A DNA stretch of 64,000 nucleotides from Frigoribacterium sp. Leaf415 (GCF_001424645.1 NZ_LMQR01000001.1:551301-615300); one strand, 5' to 3'; counted from the stretch's first letter, positions 10,187 to 22,858 are shown. Made by a program: numbers and translations. The notes: a model not told the origin generated them from the letters alone.

Positions 10187-10325
10187 AGGGGGTCGGCCAC
10201 TACGCTTGCTAAGATCGTGGGCCGGTCCAGGACGGACCGTCGACACCTCGGTGCTCCGATGCGGATCACCTCAGCGAGACCGCGGAGCGTTCCGCGGGTT
10301 CGACCGAACACATGGGAGCACACCA

Positions 10326-13172
<2,847 letters not shown>

Positions 13173-13187
13173 TCGCCTTGTCCGATC

Positions 13188-13220
13188 GACGCGCCCCCGA
13201 GCCCTGCTCGGGGGCGCGTC
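13188..13220. terminator. Bidirectional terminator between secA and the Rv3235-family gene
   Basis: A perfect 14-bp stem (GACGCGCCCCCGAG with CTCGGGGGCGCGTC) surrounds a five-base loop, starting 16 bases after the secA stop. The next gene converges from the minus strand with its stop at 13248, so the hairpin can serve both. Confidence 0.85.
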
Positions 13221-13247
13221 GTCCGTCGTGGGTGTCTCGGTAGACCG

Positions 13248-13802
13248 TCAGAGCACGTGCACGGCCGCCGCTCGCCACCGGCTGTCGTAGGTCTCGAGCC
13301 GGACGGCGACCGCTCGACTGCGACCGCGCCCGTGCAGGACGACGACCGATTCGATGACCCCGGCGGCGGGCGAGCTCGACCGGATGCTGCCGATCGTGAA
13401 CACCGGACGCTGCGTACGGGTGCCGTGGGCCGACCGGGCCCGGGCCGCCAGGACGACGCGCTTGTGGAGGGTGCGGTAGACGTCTTCGGTGACCCACCGG
13501 GAGACCTGGTCGAGTTCGCGTGCCCCGGCCAGGATCTCGACGACGCAGCGCACCAGGTTCTCGACGAGCAGGTCCGGATCGTCCGGGAAGGGTGACTCGG
13601 ACGGGGCGCCGACCGGTGGGACGGGCCGGACGTGGGGCCTGGCACCGGACGGTCGACCGCCGGGTGTGGGGGCCGACACCGGGGCGGTCGGCACGGCCGG
13701 GCCCGGGTCGCCGAGGGGCGGGACGGGTCTCAGGTGCGGCCGAGGTGGGGCCGTGGGCCCGAGGGGCTCGGCGAGGGCGAGGGCGTGGGTGTTCGAGGGC
13801 AT
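13248..13802 (-). CDS. Rv3235-family protein
   Basis: This 184-residue protein has a Pro-rich, probably disordered first 70 residues with the repeated element HLRPVPP/HVRPVPP. A compact C-terminal domain follows (about 75-184, LLVENLVRCVVEILAGAREL through RWRAAAVHVL). The latter matches the Rv3235 family, which in mycobacteria also lies near secA1. The function is unknown. The start is the ATG at 13802. It diverges from pdtaS across 163 bases that hold an AT-rich patch near 13838-13870. Confidence 0.8.
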   Translation of the reverse strand: MPSNTHALALAEPLGPTAPPRPHLRPVPPLGDPGPAVPTAPVSAPTPGGRPSGARPHVRPVPPVGAPSESPFPDDPDLLVENLVRCVVEILAGARELDQVSRWVTEDVYRTLHKRVVLAARARSAHGTRTQRPVFTIGSIRSSSPAAGVIESVVVLHGRGRSRAVAVRLETYDSRWRAAAVHVL

Positions 13803-13953
13803 GGGCAGTCTTCCTGTTCACGTGCGTCCGGGCATGACTAGAAGATATGACATGTGGAATGGCAAAACCAGACCGACTCGACGGTCTGTGGAGAATTCGC
13901 GGGCGCGCGGTCCCGTTCGGAGGCGACCGACGTCTCCGGACGGGTCGTCGACC

Positions 13954-13959
13954 TAGACT
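13954..13959 (+). promoter_or_regulatory. Candidate -10 of a leaderless pdtaS transcript
   Basis: TAGACT ends six bases before the pdtaS GTG. A transcript starting seven bases downstream of this -10 would begin at or next to the start codon, so no Shine-Dalgarno site is needed, and none is seen. Leaderless mRNAs are common in actinobacteria. Confidence 0.5.
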
Positions 13960-13965
13960 GAGCGG

Positions 13966-15459
13966 GTGTCGACGCTCAGTGATCTCGTTCTCGCCCAGGG
14001 CCTCTCGAGCGAGGTGGACGTCGAGTGGCTGCACCTGCTGGTGGGGGACTGGCAGCTGCTCGCCGACCTCGCGTTCGCCGACATCGTCCTCTGGGTGCCC
14101 ACGCAGGCCGGCAGCTTCGTCGCCGTCGCCCACGCGCGGCCCTCGAGCTCGGCCACGCTGTTCTACCGAGACTTCGTCGGACAAGAGGTGCGCCCCGAGT
14201 GGCGCGGACAGATCGAGCAGGCGTTCACGACGACCCGCATCGTCGACTCGGCCGCACCCGACTGGTACGAAGAGACGCCCACGCGCGTCCGGGCCGTGCC
14301 CGTGCTCCGTCGCCTCGGGGCCAGCCGACCCGACGTCACCGACGCACCGATCGCGATCATCACCCGGCACACCAACCTCAGCGAGGCCCGCACCCCCAGC
14401 CGCCAAGAGCTGACCTTCAACCAGTGCTCCAACGACCTCTTCGCCATGATCGCCGCCGGCGACTTCCCTGACCTCGGGGCGCCGACGGGTCCGCGACGAG
14501 GCGCACCCCGCGCCTCCGACGGACTGCTCCGCCTCGACGTCGACGGCATGGTGACCTTCGCGAGCCCCAACGGTCTGTCGGCCTTCAACCGCATGGGGTT
14601 CGCCGGCGAGCTCGAGGGCGAGTCGCTGGCCGAGGTCACCACCGGGCTGCTCGCGGGCAAGCTCGTGATCGACGAGTCCCTGCCGCTGGTCGTCACGGGT
14701 CGGGCGCCCTGGCGCACCGACATCGAGGCGCGGGGGGTCACGGTGTCGTTGCGGGCGATCCCGCTGCGTGATCGCGGTGAGCGCGTCGGGGCGATCGTGC
14801 TCTGCCGCGACGTGACCGAGCTGCGTCACCAGGAGCGCGAGCTGATCACCAAGGACGCCACGATCCGCGAGATCCACCACCGGGTCAAGAACAACCTGCA
14901 GACGGTCGCCTCGCTGTTGCGCATCCAGGCGCGACGCACCCGCACCGACGTCGCCCGCGAGGCGCTGACCCAGGCCATGCGCCGCGTGCAGTCGATCGCG
15001 GTCGTCCACGACACGCTGTCCGAGGGGCTCAGTCAGAACGTCGACTTCGACACCGTCTTCGACCGGGTGCTGATGCTCATCGCCGAGGTCGCGTCGAGCC
15101 ACAACACGACGGTCCGCCCCACCATGACGGGCAGCTTCGGTGCCCTGCCGAGCGAGTACGCGACGCCCCTGGCCCTCGCGCTGACCGAACTCGTGACGAA
15201 CGCCGTCGAACACGGTCTCGACGGCCGTGACGGCGAGGTCGAGATCGTCGCCGACCGCCGGGCCGAAGAGCTCACGGTCAAGGTGCGCGACAACGGCGTC
15301 GGGCTGCCCGAGGGCAAGGTCGGCTCGGGCCTCGGCACCCAGATCGTCCGCACGCTCATCCAGGGTGAGCTCGGCGGCACCATCGACTGGCACACCCTCG
15401 TCGGCAACGGCACCGAGGTCACCATCGAGATCCCGTTCCGCTGGCTCACCCAGCCCTGA
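13966..15459 (+). CDS. pdtaS: PdtaS-type sensor histidine kinase
   Basis: This soluble kinase of 497 residues has an N-terminal GAF-like domain (about 1-145), a PAS domain (about 175-285), a HisKA_2 dimerisation domain with IHHRVKNNLQ (phospho-acceptor His about 304) and an HATPase domain with ELVTNAVEHG and DNGVGLPEG. It matches mycobacterial PdtaS (Rv3220c) in length and order. PdtaS phosphorylates PdtaR, an ANTAR RNA-binding antiterminator; no pdtaR is in this window. The neighbouring whiB gene repeats the mycobacterial arrangement pdtaS/whiB1. A 9-base CGCGCCTCC word lies in its coding sequence at 14509. Confidence 0.93.
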   Translation: MSTLSDLVLAQGLSSEVDVEWLHLLVGDWQLLADLAFADIVLWVPTQAGSFVAVAHARPSSSATLFYRDFVGQEVRPEWRGQIEQAFTTTRIVDSAAPDWYEETPTRVRAVPVLRRLGASRPDVTDAPIAIITRHTNLSEARTPSRQELTFNQCSNDLFAMIAAGDFPDLGAPTGPRRGAPRASDGLLRLDVDGMVTFASPNGLSAFNRMGFAGELEGESLAEVTTGLLAGKLVIDESLPLVVTGRAPWRTDIEARGVTVSLRAIPLRDRGERVGAIVLCRDVTELRHQERELITKDATIREIHHRVKNNLQTVASLLRIQARRTRTDVAREALTQAMRRVQSIAVVHDTLSEGLSQNVDFDTVFDRVLMLIAEVASSHNTTVRPTMTGSFGALPSEYATPLALALTELVTNAVEHGLDGRDGEVEIVADRRAEELTVKVRDNGVGLPEGKVGSGLGTQIVRTLIQGELGGTIDWHTLVGNGTEVTIEIPFRWLTQP

Positions 15460-15479
15460 CCCCGCGCGGCCCCGGACGC

Positions 15480-15519
15480 GACGAAGCCCGGCACCTGCGA
15501 TCAGGTGCCGGGCTTCGTC
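15480..15519. terminator. Bidirectional terminator between pdtaS and whiB
   Basis: An 18-bp perfect stem (15480-15497 with 15502-15519) encloses a CGAT tetraloop. It lies 20 bases after the pdtaS stop and 50 bases beyond the whiB stop on the other strand. No long T-run is present, as is usual at this G+C. Confidence 0.88.
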
Positions 15520-15569
15520 ATCGGCCGCGAGGGCCGGAGGTCGACCGCCCGGGGGCGGTCGACGAGGGG

Positions 15570-15818
15570 TCAACTGGCGCGGCGGGCGCGGGCGGCGCGA
15601 CGCTTCAGCGCACGACGCTCGTCTTCGCTCAGACCGCCCCAGACACCGGAGTCCTGCGACGTCTCGAGCGCGTACTGCAGGCAGGTCTCGGTGACGGTGC
15701 AGCGCCCGCACACGGCCTTGGCCTTGTCGATCTGGTCGACGGCGGGACCCGTGTTGCCGACGGGGAAGAAGAGCTCCGGGTCAGCCTGCAGGCAAGCGGC
15801 TTTGTCGCGCCAATCCAT
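15570..15818 (-). CDS. whiB1: WhiB1-like iron-sulfur transcription factor
   Basis: This 82-residue protein has the four cluster-binding cysteines at C9, C37, C40 and C46, the same spacing as mycobacterial WhiB1. They are followed by the beta-turn GVWGG and a basic C-terminal DNA-binding tail (KRRAARARRAS). WhiB1 is an essential [4Fe-4S], nitric-oxide-sensitive regulator that works with the primary sigma factor. I took the ATG at 15818 because AAGGAG precedes it and the length then equals the family; the longer open frame upstream is leader sequence. The pdtaS neighbour supports the WhiB1 assignment. Confidence 0.93.
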   Translation of the reverse strand: MDWRDKAACLQADPELFFPVGNTGPAVDQIDKAKAVCGRCTVTETCLQYALETSQDSGVWGGLSEDERRALKRRAARARRAS

Positions 15819-15842
15819 CGATGGGTACTCCTTAAAAGTGCA

Positions 15843-15870
15843 GAACCAGGCACGTCGAAGCGCCTGGTTC
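15843..15870 (-). promoter_or_regulatory. Hairpin in the whiB leader
   Basis: Nine-base arms GAACCAGGC and GCCTGGTTC enclose ten bases directly upstream of the whiB AAGGAG site. An RNA hairpin here could affect translation or stability, or the DNA could be an operator. The upstream 100 bases are AT-richer than average and probably hold the promoter, but I cannot fix a -10/-35 pair. Confidence 0.45.
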
Positions 15871-15986
15871 GGGATGGGGAAAGAGAAGAATGCGGGAGGC
15901 GCGCACCGCAATGTGCACGTCACTTCGACCTCGAATATGGTCGCATACTGGTACGGCCAAATCAAGGATTTTTCGGAGGCTCACAC

Positions 15987-16442
15987 GTGACCACAGCAGG
16001 CCCGAACGGCCCCCGAGACGAGACCGGTCGGTCTGCCGAGACCCGTCGACCCGCCCTGCTCTGGGTCGTGATCGTCCTGCTCTCGGCGGAGTTCCTGCTC
16101 GTCGCCGCGACGGCGGTGTTCCTGCTCGTCGAACTGCTCGTGGCCCGCCCCGACTCCTACCCCTCGGCCGTCGCGATCTTCGTGCTCACCCTGCTGGCGA
16201 CCGCCTGGCTCGGGTCCATCGTCGTCGGGACGCTGAGGGGTCGTGCCTGGATCCGTGGCGCGGCGATCGTCTGGCAGGTGCTGCAGTTCGCGGTCGGCAT
16301 CGGCAGCCTGCAAGGCGTCTTCGCGAACCCGACCATCGGCCTCGCCCTCCTCGTGCCCGCCGTCGTCGTCGTCGTCCTGCTGCTCGTGCCGTCCGTCGTC
16401 GCCGCCACCTCGGCCCGCGACCAAGAGCCGCACGTCTACTGA
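15987..16442 (+). CDS. Small four-helix membrane protein, function unknown
   Basis: This 151-residue protein has a charged N-terminus (about 20 residues) and four predicted membrane helices: LLWVVIVLLSAEFLLVAATA, then VAIFVLTLLATAWLGSIVVG, a third around IVWQVLQFAVGIGSL, and IGLALLVPAVVVVVLLLVP. The GTG at 15987 follows a TCGGAGG site at good spacing. It diverges from whiB. Its 3' end overlaps the convergent bcp gene by seven bases. I do not recognise a family with a known role. Confidence 0.75.
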   Translation: MTTAGPNGPRDETGRSAETRRPALLWVVIVLLSAEFLLVAATAVFLLVELLVARPDSYPSAVAIFVLTLLATAWLGSIVVGTLRGRAWIRGAAIVWQVLQFAVGIGSLQGVFANPTIGLALLVPAVVVVVLLLVPSVVAATSARDQEPHVY

Positions 16443-16948
16443 CGACCCTCGAACGCAGGAGGCGCGGTGCCGGTCCCGAGGACCGGCACCGCGCCCTTAC
16501 GGAGCGACGCCACGTGCCCCGTCGCCTTCACGTTGTACAGCGGCAGCTCGACCGCGCCCTGCTCGTCGACCACGAACGTCGACCGGATCGTGCCCGTCAC
16601 GATGCGCCCGTAGTTGTTCTTCTCGCCGTAGGCGCCGTACGCCTGGTGCACCGTCAGCTCGGGGTCGCTGAGCAGCGGGAAATTCAGCCCCTGCTCGTCC
16701 TTGAACTTCCGCAGGGCGGCGGGCTCGTCCTTCGAGACGCCCAGCACCTGGTAACCCGACGACTTCAACGAGTTGATGTTGTCGCGGAAGTCGCACGCCT
16801 CCGTCGTGCAGCCCGGCGTCGACGCCGCCGGGTAGAAGTACACGATGACCTTCTGCCCCGCGTAGTCGGCGAGCGAGACGGGCGAACCGCTCTCGTCGTC
16901 GAGGGTGAACGTCGGCGCGGCAGCGCCCTTCTCGAGCTTCGTGGACAT
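16436..16948 (-). CDS. bcp: Bcp-type peroxiredoxin
   Basis: This 170-residue thiol peroxidase reduces hydroperoxides using thioredoxin-type donors. The active site FYPAASTPGCTTEACDF contains the peroxidatic Cys47 and the resolving Cys52 five residues later, the atypical two-Cys pattern of Bcp/PrxQ. The start is the ATG at 16948 (MSTKLEKG). The last codons overlap the convergent membrane-protein gene, and its 3' end contains the strong hairpin 16461-16495. Confidence 0.94.
   Translation of the reverse strand: MSTKLEKGAAAPTFTLDDESGSPVSLADYAGQKVIVYFYPAASTPGCTTEACDFRDNINSLKSSGYQVLGVSKDEPAALRKFKDEQGLNFPLLSDPELTVHQAYGAYGEKNNYGRIVTGTIRSTFVVDEQGAVELPLYNVKATGHVASLRKGAVPVLGTGTAPPAFEGRQ
16461..16495 (+). 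terminator. Hairpin inside the 3' end of bcp, serving the convergent gene
   Basis: GGCGCGGTGCCGGTCC (16461-16476) pairs perfectly over 16 bp with 16480-16495 around a three-base loop. On the plus strand it lies 19 bases after the small membrane-protein stop, where a terminator is expected. On the minus strand it encodes bcp residues near the C-terminus. The left arm overlaps a GGAGGCGCG word. Confidence 0.6.
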
Positions 16949-16985
16949 GGTGCTCCGATCTGCGGGCGCCACGACGGCGCCGGTG

Positions 16986-17004
16986 GTTCTGAAGGGGTCA
17001 GAAC
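16986..17004. promoter_or_regulatory. Inverted repeat between bcp and tRNA-Lys
   Basis: GTTCTGA and TCAGAAC are perfect seven-base arms around AGGGG. On the minus strand a TAGCAT hexamer lies a few bases upstream, so the repeat would sit at about +1 of a bcp transcript, a typical repressor position. A plus-strand TAGTGT (17010-17015) could be the tRNA -10. This is a candidate operator from symmetry and position only. Confidence 0.4.
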
Positions 17005-17044
17005 TCATGCTAGTGTTGACCGTCGTTGCGAGAGATCGCAGCAC

Positions 17045-17117
<73 letters not shown>

Positions 17118-17170
17118 CGAAAGAATTGGGTCCCCCGTGTTCTGCTTCGCAGAACCGGGGGATTCTTTCG
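17118..17170 (+). terminator. Terminator after tRNA-Lys
   Basis: CGAAAGAAT pairs with ATTCTTTCG as the outer stem. After an internal asymmetry, a second stem CCCCCG..GTTCTGC pairs with GCAGAAC-CGGGGG. It begins directly at the tRNA 3' end. A further small hairpin (GGTCCGC-TCC-GCGGACC) follows at about 17182. Confidence 0.75.
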
Positions 17171-17258
17171 TCGTATGGGTTTGGTCCGCTCCGCGGACCG
17201 CGGCCCACCTCGCACGGGGAGCCAGCCGGGCCCGCCAGGTCGCCGTTGCACGGGGGAG

Positions 17259-17497
17259 GTGACGTCGCTTCGCTCGTCACCACGGGTGCAGGGGGTGACG
17301 TCGCTTCGCTCGTCACGGGGGGCAGGCGGGGGTGACATCGCTACGCTTGTCAGCGCGGGTGCGGGGGGTGACGTCGCTTCGCTCGTCACGGGGGGCAGGC
17401 GGGGGTGACGTCGCTTCGCTTGTCAGCGCGGGTGCGGGGGTGACGTCGCTTCGCTCGTCACGGGGGGGCAGCGGGGTGACTTCGCTTCGGTTGTCAG
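17259..17497. repeat. Seven-copy alternating 22-bp repeat array
   Basis: Copies lie at 17259, 17295, 17332, 17368, 17405, 17440 and 17476, each 22 bases, separated by G-rich spacers of 13-15 bases (period about 36). Type A has the form GTGACG-N10-CGTCAC with the inner core TCGCTTCGCT (copies 1, 2, 4, 6). Type B has the same left end but finishes in TTGTCAG (copies 3, 5, 7). After the first copy the order is A-B-A-B-A-B with a 73-bp super-period. Spacers also alternate between a CGCGGGTGCGGGG type and a GGGGCAGGCGGGG type. No gene is supported here. Confidence 0.9.
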
Positions 17498-17509
17498 CGC
17501 GGGACAGGG

Positions 17510-17547
17510 GGAGGCGCGGGCTACCTCGAGGGGTGGCCCGCGCCTCC
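17510..17547 (-). terminator. Terminator of the amino-acid permease gene
   Basis: GGAGGCGCGGGC (17510-17521) pairs perfectly over 12 bp with GCCCGCGCCTCC (17536-17547). It lies 20 bases beyond the permease stop on the minus strand. Both arms are copies of the dispersed GGAGGCGCG word, in inverted orientation. Confidence 0.8.
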
Positions 17548-17566
17548 TGCGTCCGGGGTGGTGGGA

Positions 17567-19105
17567 CTACTGGCCGTCGCGGGGGACCTGCGAGGCGGCG
17601 TCGCGGCCGGTCACCGGGTACGGGCCGGTCATGCCTTCACGGAGGCGGGCGGCGGCCAGGATGCGGTCGCGCTGCAGGTGCCAACCGAGCATCAGCAGGG
17701 GGATGATCACGACGAGCGACATGACCGTGAACGACCCGATCGGCCAGTCGATCGCCATCAGCACGACCACCGCGGCCAGGAACGCCAGCGTCAGGTAGCT
17801 CGTCACCGGTGCACCCGGCAACTTGAACGAGGGCTCCTTCGCCTTGCCCTCCTTCGCCCACTGACGAAGCCGCATCTGGCAGAGGATGATCGTGCCCCAC
17901 GCCGTCAGGATGCCCAGCGACGCGATGTTCAACACGATCTCGAACGCCGTGTTCGCCCCGACGATCGCGTTCAGCACCACGCCCAACAGGGTGATGCTCG
18001 CGGTCAGCAGGATGCCGCCGAACGGCACCCCGCCCTTCGACATCTTCGTCGTGAACTTCGGAGCCGACCCGTTCATGCCCATCGAGTGCAGCACCCGACC
18101 GGTCGAGTAGAGCCCGGCGTTGAGGCTCGACAGCGCCGCCGTGACGACCACGAAGTTCATGATCGACCCCGCGATGTCGCCCACCTCGGGGCTGCCGATG
18201 CTGCTGAAGAACGTGACGAACGGGCTCTCGCCGGCCTTGTACGCCGTGTAGGGCAGCAGCAGCGACAGCAGCACCAGCGACCCGACGTAGAACACCGCGA
18301 TGCGGATGATGACCGTGTTGATCGCCCGCGGCACGACCTTCTCGGGGTTCTGGGTCTCACCCGACGCCGTGCCCACCAACTCGATCGCCGCGTAGGCGAA
18401 GACGACGCCCTGCACCACGATCACGGCCGGCAGCAGGCCGTTCGGCAGGATGCCCGACGACGCCACCAGGCCCCAGCCGGTGTCGACCGCCGCGCCGTCG
18501 TGCGTCACGGGGAACGCCGCCGCGAGCCACACGACGCCGACCACGAGGAACACCACGAGGGCGGCGACCTTGATGATGGCGAACCAGAACTCCATCTCGC
18601 CGAAGACCTTCACGGCCAACAGGTTGACCGAGAGCACCACGGCGAGGGCGACCAGGGCCAGCAGCCAGTCGGGTGCCGCCGTGAACGCCGACCAGTAGTG
18701 CAGGTAGAGGGCCACCGCGGTGACGTCGACGATGGCCGTCATCGCCCAGTTCAGGAAGTACATCCACCCGGCCGCGTACGCGAACTTCTCACCGAAGAAC
18801 TCGCGGGCGTACGAGACGAACGAGCCCGACGACGGGCGGTGCAGCACCAACTCGCCGAGGGCGCGCAGGATGAAGAAGGCGAAGACGCCGCAGATCGCGA
18901 ACACGATCGCGAGCGCCGGGCCGGCCGACGCCAGCCGGCCGCCGGCACCGAGGAAGAGCCCCGTGCCGATCGCGCCGCCGATGGCGATCATCTGCAGCTG
19001 ACGGGGCTTCAGGCCGTGCTGGAAGCCCTCTTGCTCGTGCGAGAAGTCTTGCGGGAGGTGGGTCTCGGTGGAGGCGTCGCCGCCCCCGTTCGTGGGACTC
19101 GTCAT
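17567..19105 (-). CDS. APC-family amino-acid permease (AnsP/GABA-permease-like)
   Basis: This integral membrane protein of about 512 residues has the amino-acid transporter signature [20 protein letters not shown] in helix 1 and about twelve membrane helices. It belongs to the AAT family of proton-coupled importers; asparagine permease AnsP and GABA/aromatic permeases are the nearest guesses. I cannot decide the substrate from sequence alone. The start is the ATG at 19105 (MTSPTNGG); a longer frame upstream has no family resemblance. No biosynthetic or catabolic partner gene lies next to it. Confidence 0.9.
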   Translation of the reverse strand: MTSPTNGGGDASTETHLPQDFSHEQEGFQHGLKPRQLQMIAIGGAIGTGLFLGAGGRLASAGPALAIVFAICGVFAFFILRALGELVLHRPSSGSFVSYAREFFGEKFAYAAGWMYFLNWAMTAIVDVTAVALYLHYWSAFTAAPDWLLALVALAVVLSVNLLAVKVFGEMEFWFAIIKVAALVVFLVVGVVWLAAAFPVTHDGAAVDTGWGLVASSGILPNGLLPAVIVVQGVVFAYAAIELVGTASGETQNPEKVVPRAINTVIIRIAVFYVGSLVLLSLLLPYTAYKAGESPFVTFFSSIGSPEVGDIAGSIMNFVVVTAALSSLNAGLYSTGRVLHSMGMNGSAPKFTTKMSKGGVPFGGILLTASITLLGVVLNAIVGANTAFEIVLNIASLGILTAWGTIILCQMRLRQWAKEGKAKEPSFKLPGAPVTSYLTLAFLAAVVVLMAIDWPIGSFTVMSLVVIIPLLMLGWHLQRDRILAAARLREGMTGPYPVTGRDAASQVPRDGQ

Positions 19106-19585
19106 CGCTCGACCGTAGCCTCTATCGGTTTCGTCCGCATCACCGCCGCGAGCCGGGCGAACCCCCAGGAGGCGCGGTGCCGATTCACATCCGCATAACG
19201 AATGGGTGACGATCGACATGCCCGGAGGCATGGGCGACACGCCGGGACGGGGTACACCAGGGGTCCCGTCCGGGCGGGTTCGCAATTCGGATGAACGACG
19301 GATGTCGGCTACGGTCGTGGAGGCTCGGGAGACCGGGCCCGTCATCATCAGGACGCGCCGACCGATGGTCCGACCAGTTCGGGTTCCGGTCGTCGTACGG
19401 TCTGGTGGCGCGAGGGTCCGGTCCCATGACCGACCCGGCGGAGGTCAGGTTCGCCCCGTGACATCACGGTGGGCTTGAGCCGACACGGTCCGCACGCGTC
19501 GTCGACCCGTCCGCCCGACCCGATCGCCGCCGACGGCGAGCCGGCCCGAGCGGCCGGTGCCCCTTCGGCGTGCCTGGAGACACCT
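19106..19585. other. 480-base non-coding region between the permease and the betaine operon
   Basis: This divergent region should hold the promoters of the permease (minus) and proV (plus). A GGAGGCGCG word lies at 19168-19176. An AT-richer patch near 19188-19204 (ACATCCGCATAACGAATG) and another near 19281-19298 are possible -10 areas. The open frames here lack ribosome-binding sites and homology signals. I see no riboswitch or tRNA. Confidence 0.5.
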
Positions 19586-20853
<1,268 letters not shown>

Positions 20854-20857
<4 letters not shown>

Positions 20858-21810
20858 ACGAGTACCTCCGCATCCCCTTCGGCTCCTGGGTCTCGGACGT
20901 CGTCGACTGGATCACCACCAACCTCGGCGGCTTCTTCGACGTGATCCGCCTGGTCTTCACGTTCTTCTACGAGTGGGTCGCGTACTTCCTGAGCGCGCCT
21001 CCGTTCTGGGCGGTCGTCATCGTGATCGCGGCCCTCGCCTTCGTCGCGAAGGGCTGGAAGTTCTCGGTCGGCACGGCCGTCGGCCTGCTGTTCATCGGCA
21101 CGGTCAACCAATGGGACAACGCGATGTCGAGCCTCGCCCTCGTGCTCGTCGCCAGCACGCTCGCGATCGCGCTGAGCATCCCGCTCGGCGTGCTCGCCGC
21201 GAAGTCGACCGTGGCGTCGCAGATCATCCGGCCCGTGCTCGACTTCATGCAGACGACGCCCGCGTTCGTCTACCTCATCCCGGCCCTGCTGCTGTTCCGC
21301 GTCGGCGTCGTGCCCGGCATCGTCGCGACCATCGTCTTCGCCATGGCCCCCGGCGTCCGCCTGACCGAGCTCGGCATCCGCGGAGTCGACAAAGAGGTGG
21401 TCGAGGCCGGCCAGGCGTTCGGCTCGTCGCCGTGGCGCATCCTGCGACAGATCCAGCTGCCGCTCGCGAAGCCCAGCATCATGGCCGGCGTCAACCAGGT
21501 CATCATGCTCTCGCTGTCGATGGTCGTCATCGCCGGCATGGTCGGCGCGGGCGGGTTGGGCGGCGACATCGTCGCGAGCCTCAACCGCATCGACGTCGGG
21601 TTGGGCGCCGAGGCCGGCATCTCGGTCGTCATCCTGGCGATCGTCCTCGACCGCATGACCGCGGCGCTCGGCTCCGACCGTCGCGGCCGGCGGCTGGCGC
21701 GGGCGCAGAACCGCCGTTCGGTCCCGCCGACCCCGGCGCCCGACCGCGCAGAGGCCGAGCAGCCCCTGCCCCCCGCCGACCGCCGCGAACCCGCGACGGC
21801 CTCGGCCTAG
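20854..21810 (+). CDS. proW: Glycine betaine/proline ABC transporter permease
   Basis: This 318-residue permease has an N-terminal amphipathic part followed by about six or seven membrane helices. The cytoplasmic coupling loop is EVVEAGQAFGSSPWRILRQI, the EAA-type motif for ProW/OpuAB. The C-terminal 40 residues are polar and Pro-rich, probably cytoplasmic. It overlaps proV by four bases and is followed by the binding protein, so ATPase, channel and receptor form one operon. Confidence 0.93.
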
Positions 21811-21885
21811 ACCCCGACCACCTGCGGGACGGGAGCAGCACTCGCCCACCCGACCCGCGCCTCCTGCACCACCCGAAAGGACCAC

Positions 21886-22800
21886 ATGAAGAAGCGCACC
21901 ATCGCCGCATCGATCGCCCTCGGCACCACCGCCGTCCTCGGACTCACGGCCTGCTCGCCCCCCGGCAGCAGCTCGTCGGCCGACGCCGAGACGCTCGACA
22001 ACGGCGACCAGGCCGTCGTCGACCTCGCCGTGTTCAACGGCTGGGACGAAGGCATCGCGGCCTCGTGGCTGTGGAAGACCGTCCTCGAGGAGAAGGGCTA
22101 CACGGTCAACCTCAAGCCGGCCGACGTCGCTCCCGTCTACAGCGGCCTCACCACCGACGACTACGACGTCGTGCTCGACACCTGGCTGCCCACGACCCAC
22201 GCGTCGTACATCGAGCAGTACGGTGACGACCTGACCGACCTCGGCGCCTGGAACGACGGCGCCAAGCTCGCGGTCGCCGTGAACGAGGACGCCCCGATCG
22301 ACTCGCTCGACGAGCTGGCGGCCAACGCCGACCTATTTAACGGCAAGATCGTCGGCATCGAGCCGGGGGCCGGCCTCACGGCCGCGGTCCAGGACGAGAC
22401 GATCCCCACCTACGGCCTGGACGACATGCAGCTGCAGACCTCGTCGACCGCCGCCATGCTCACCGAGCTGAAGAGCGCGACCGACGCGGGCGAGAACATC
22501 GTGGTCACGCTCTGGAGCCCGCACTGGGCCTACGACGCCTTCCCGATCAAGGACCTCGCCGACCCCGAGGGCACCCTGGGCGACGCCGAGGGCATCCACT
22601 CGTTCGGTGGCAAGAGCTTCACGGCGAACTTCCCGCAGCTGACCGAGTGGCTGCAGGGCTTCGACATGGACACCGAGACCCTGTCGTCGCTCGAGAACGC
22701 CATGTTCAACGGTGACGCGGTCGACGGCGACGACTACGCCCCCGTCGTCGAGAAGTGGATCTCCGAGAACCAGGACTACGTCGACGGCCTCACCAGCTGA
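21886..22800 (+). CDS. proX: Glycine betaine-binding lipoprotein
   Basis: This 304-residue substrate-binding lipoprotein has a KKR start, a hydrophobic signal and the lipobox LTAC with Cys23. The mature part is an OpuAC-type fold with aromatic residues that usually build the betaine cage (FNGWDEG, VLDTWLP, TLWSPHW). The ATG at 21886 has GAAAGGA upstream. A CGCGCCTCC word lies at 21856 in the 75-base gap after proW. One short run near 22333 (CTATTTAAC) is AT-rich against its surroundings. Confidence 0.94.
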   Translation: MKKRTIAASIALGTTAVLGLTACSPPGSSSSADAETLDNGDQAVVDLAVFNGWDEGIAASWLWKTVLEEKGYTVNLKPADVAPVYSGLTTDDYDVVLDTWLPTTHASYIEQYGDDLTDLGAWNDGAKLAVAVNEDAPIDSLDELAANADLFNGKIVGIEPGAGLTAAVQDETIPTYGLDDMQLQTSSTAAMLTELKSATDAGENIVVTLWSPHWAYDAFPIKDLADPEGTLGDAEGIHSFGGKSFTANFPQLTEWLQGFDMDTETLSSLENAMFNGDAVDGDDYAPVVEKWISENQDYVDGLTS

Positions 22801-22811
22801 TCCGATCCCTG

Positions 22812-22858
22812 CACGACGTCGCCCCGGCCGAGCCCCGCTCGTCCGGGGCGACGTCGTG
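22812..22858 (+). terminator. Terminator of the proVWX operon
   Basis: A 16-bp perfect stem (CACGACGTCGCCCCGG at 22812-22827 with 22843-22858) and a 15-base loop, starting 12 bases after the proX stop. Confidence 0.85.

Noticed and set aside
15570..15965. Longer 131-residue WhiB protein
   Set aside because: The N-terminal extension covers the leader hairpin and promoter area; the ATG with AAGGAG at 15818 gives the family length.
17259..17497. CRISPR array
   Set aside because: The repeats are of two alternating types, and the 13-15-base spacers are short, G-rich and similar to each other. No cas genes are in the window.
19206..19478. Short ORF in the permease/proV gap
   Set aside because: No Shine-Dalgarno, no hydrophobic or domain pattern, and it runs into the likely promoter region.
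22328..22342. AT-rich CTATTTAAC run inside proX as a sign of insertion or transfer
   Set aside because: It is three codons only, the protein is intact and the flanking sequence is ordinary.
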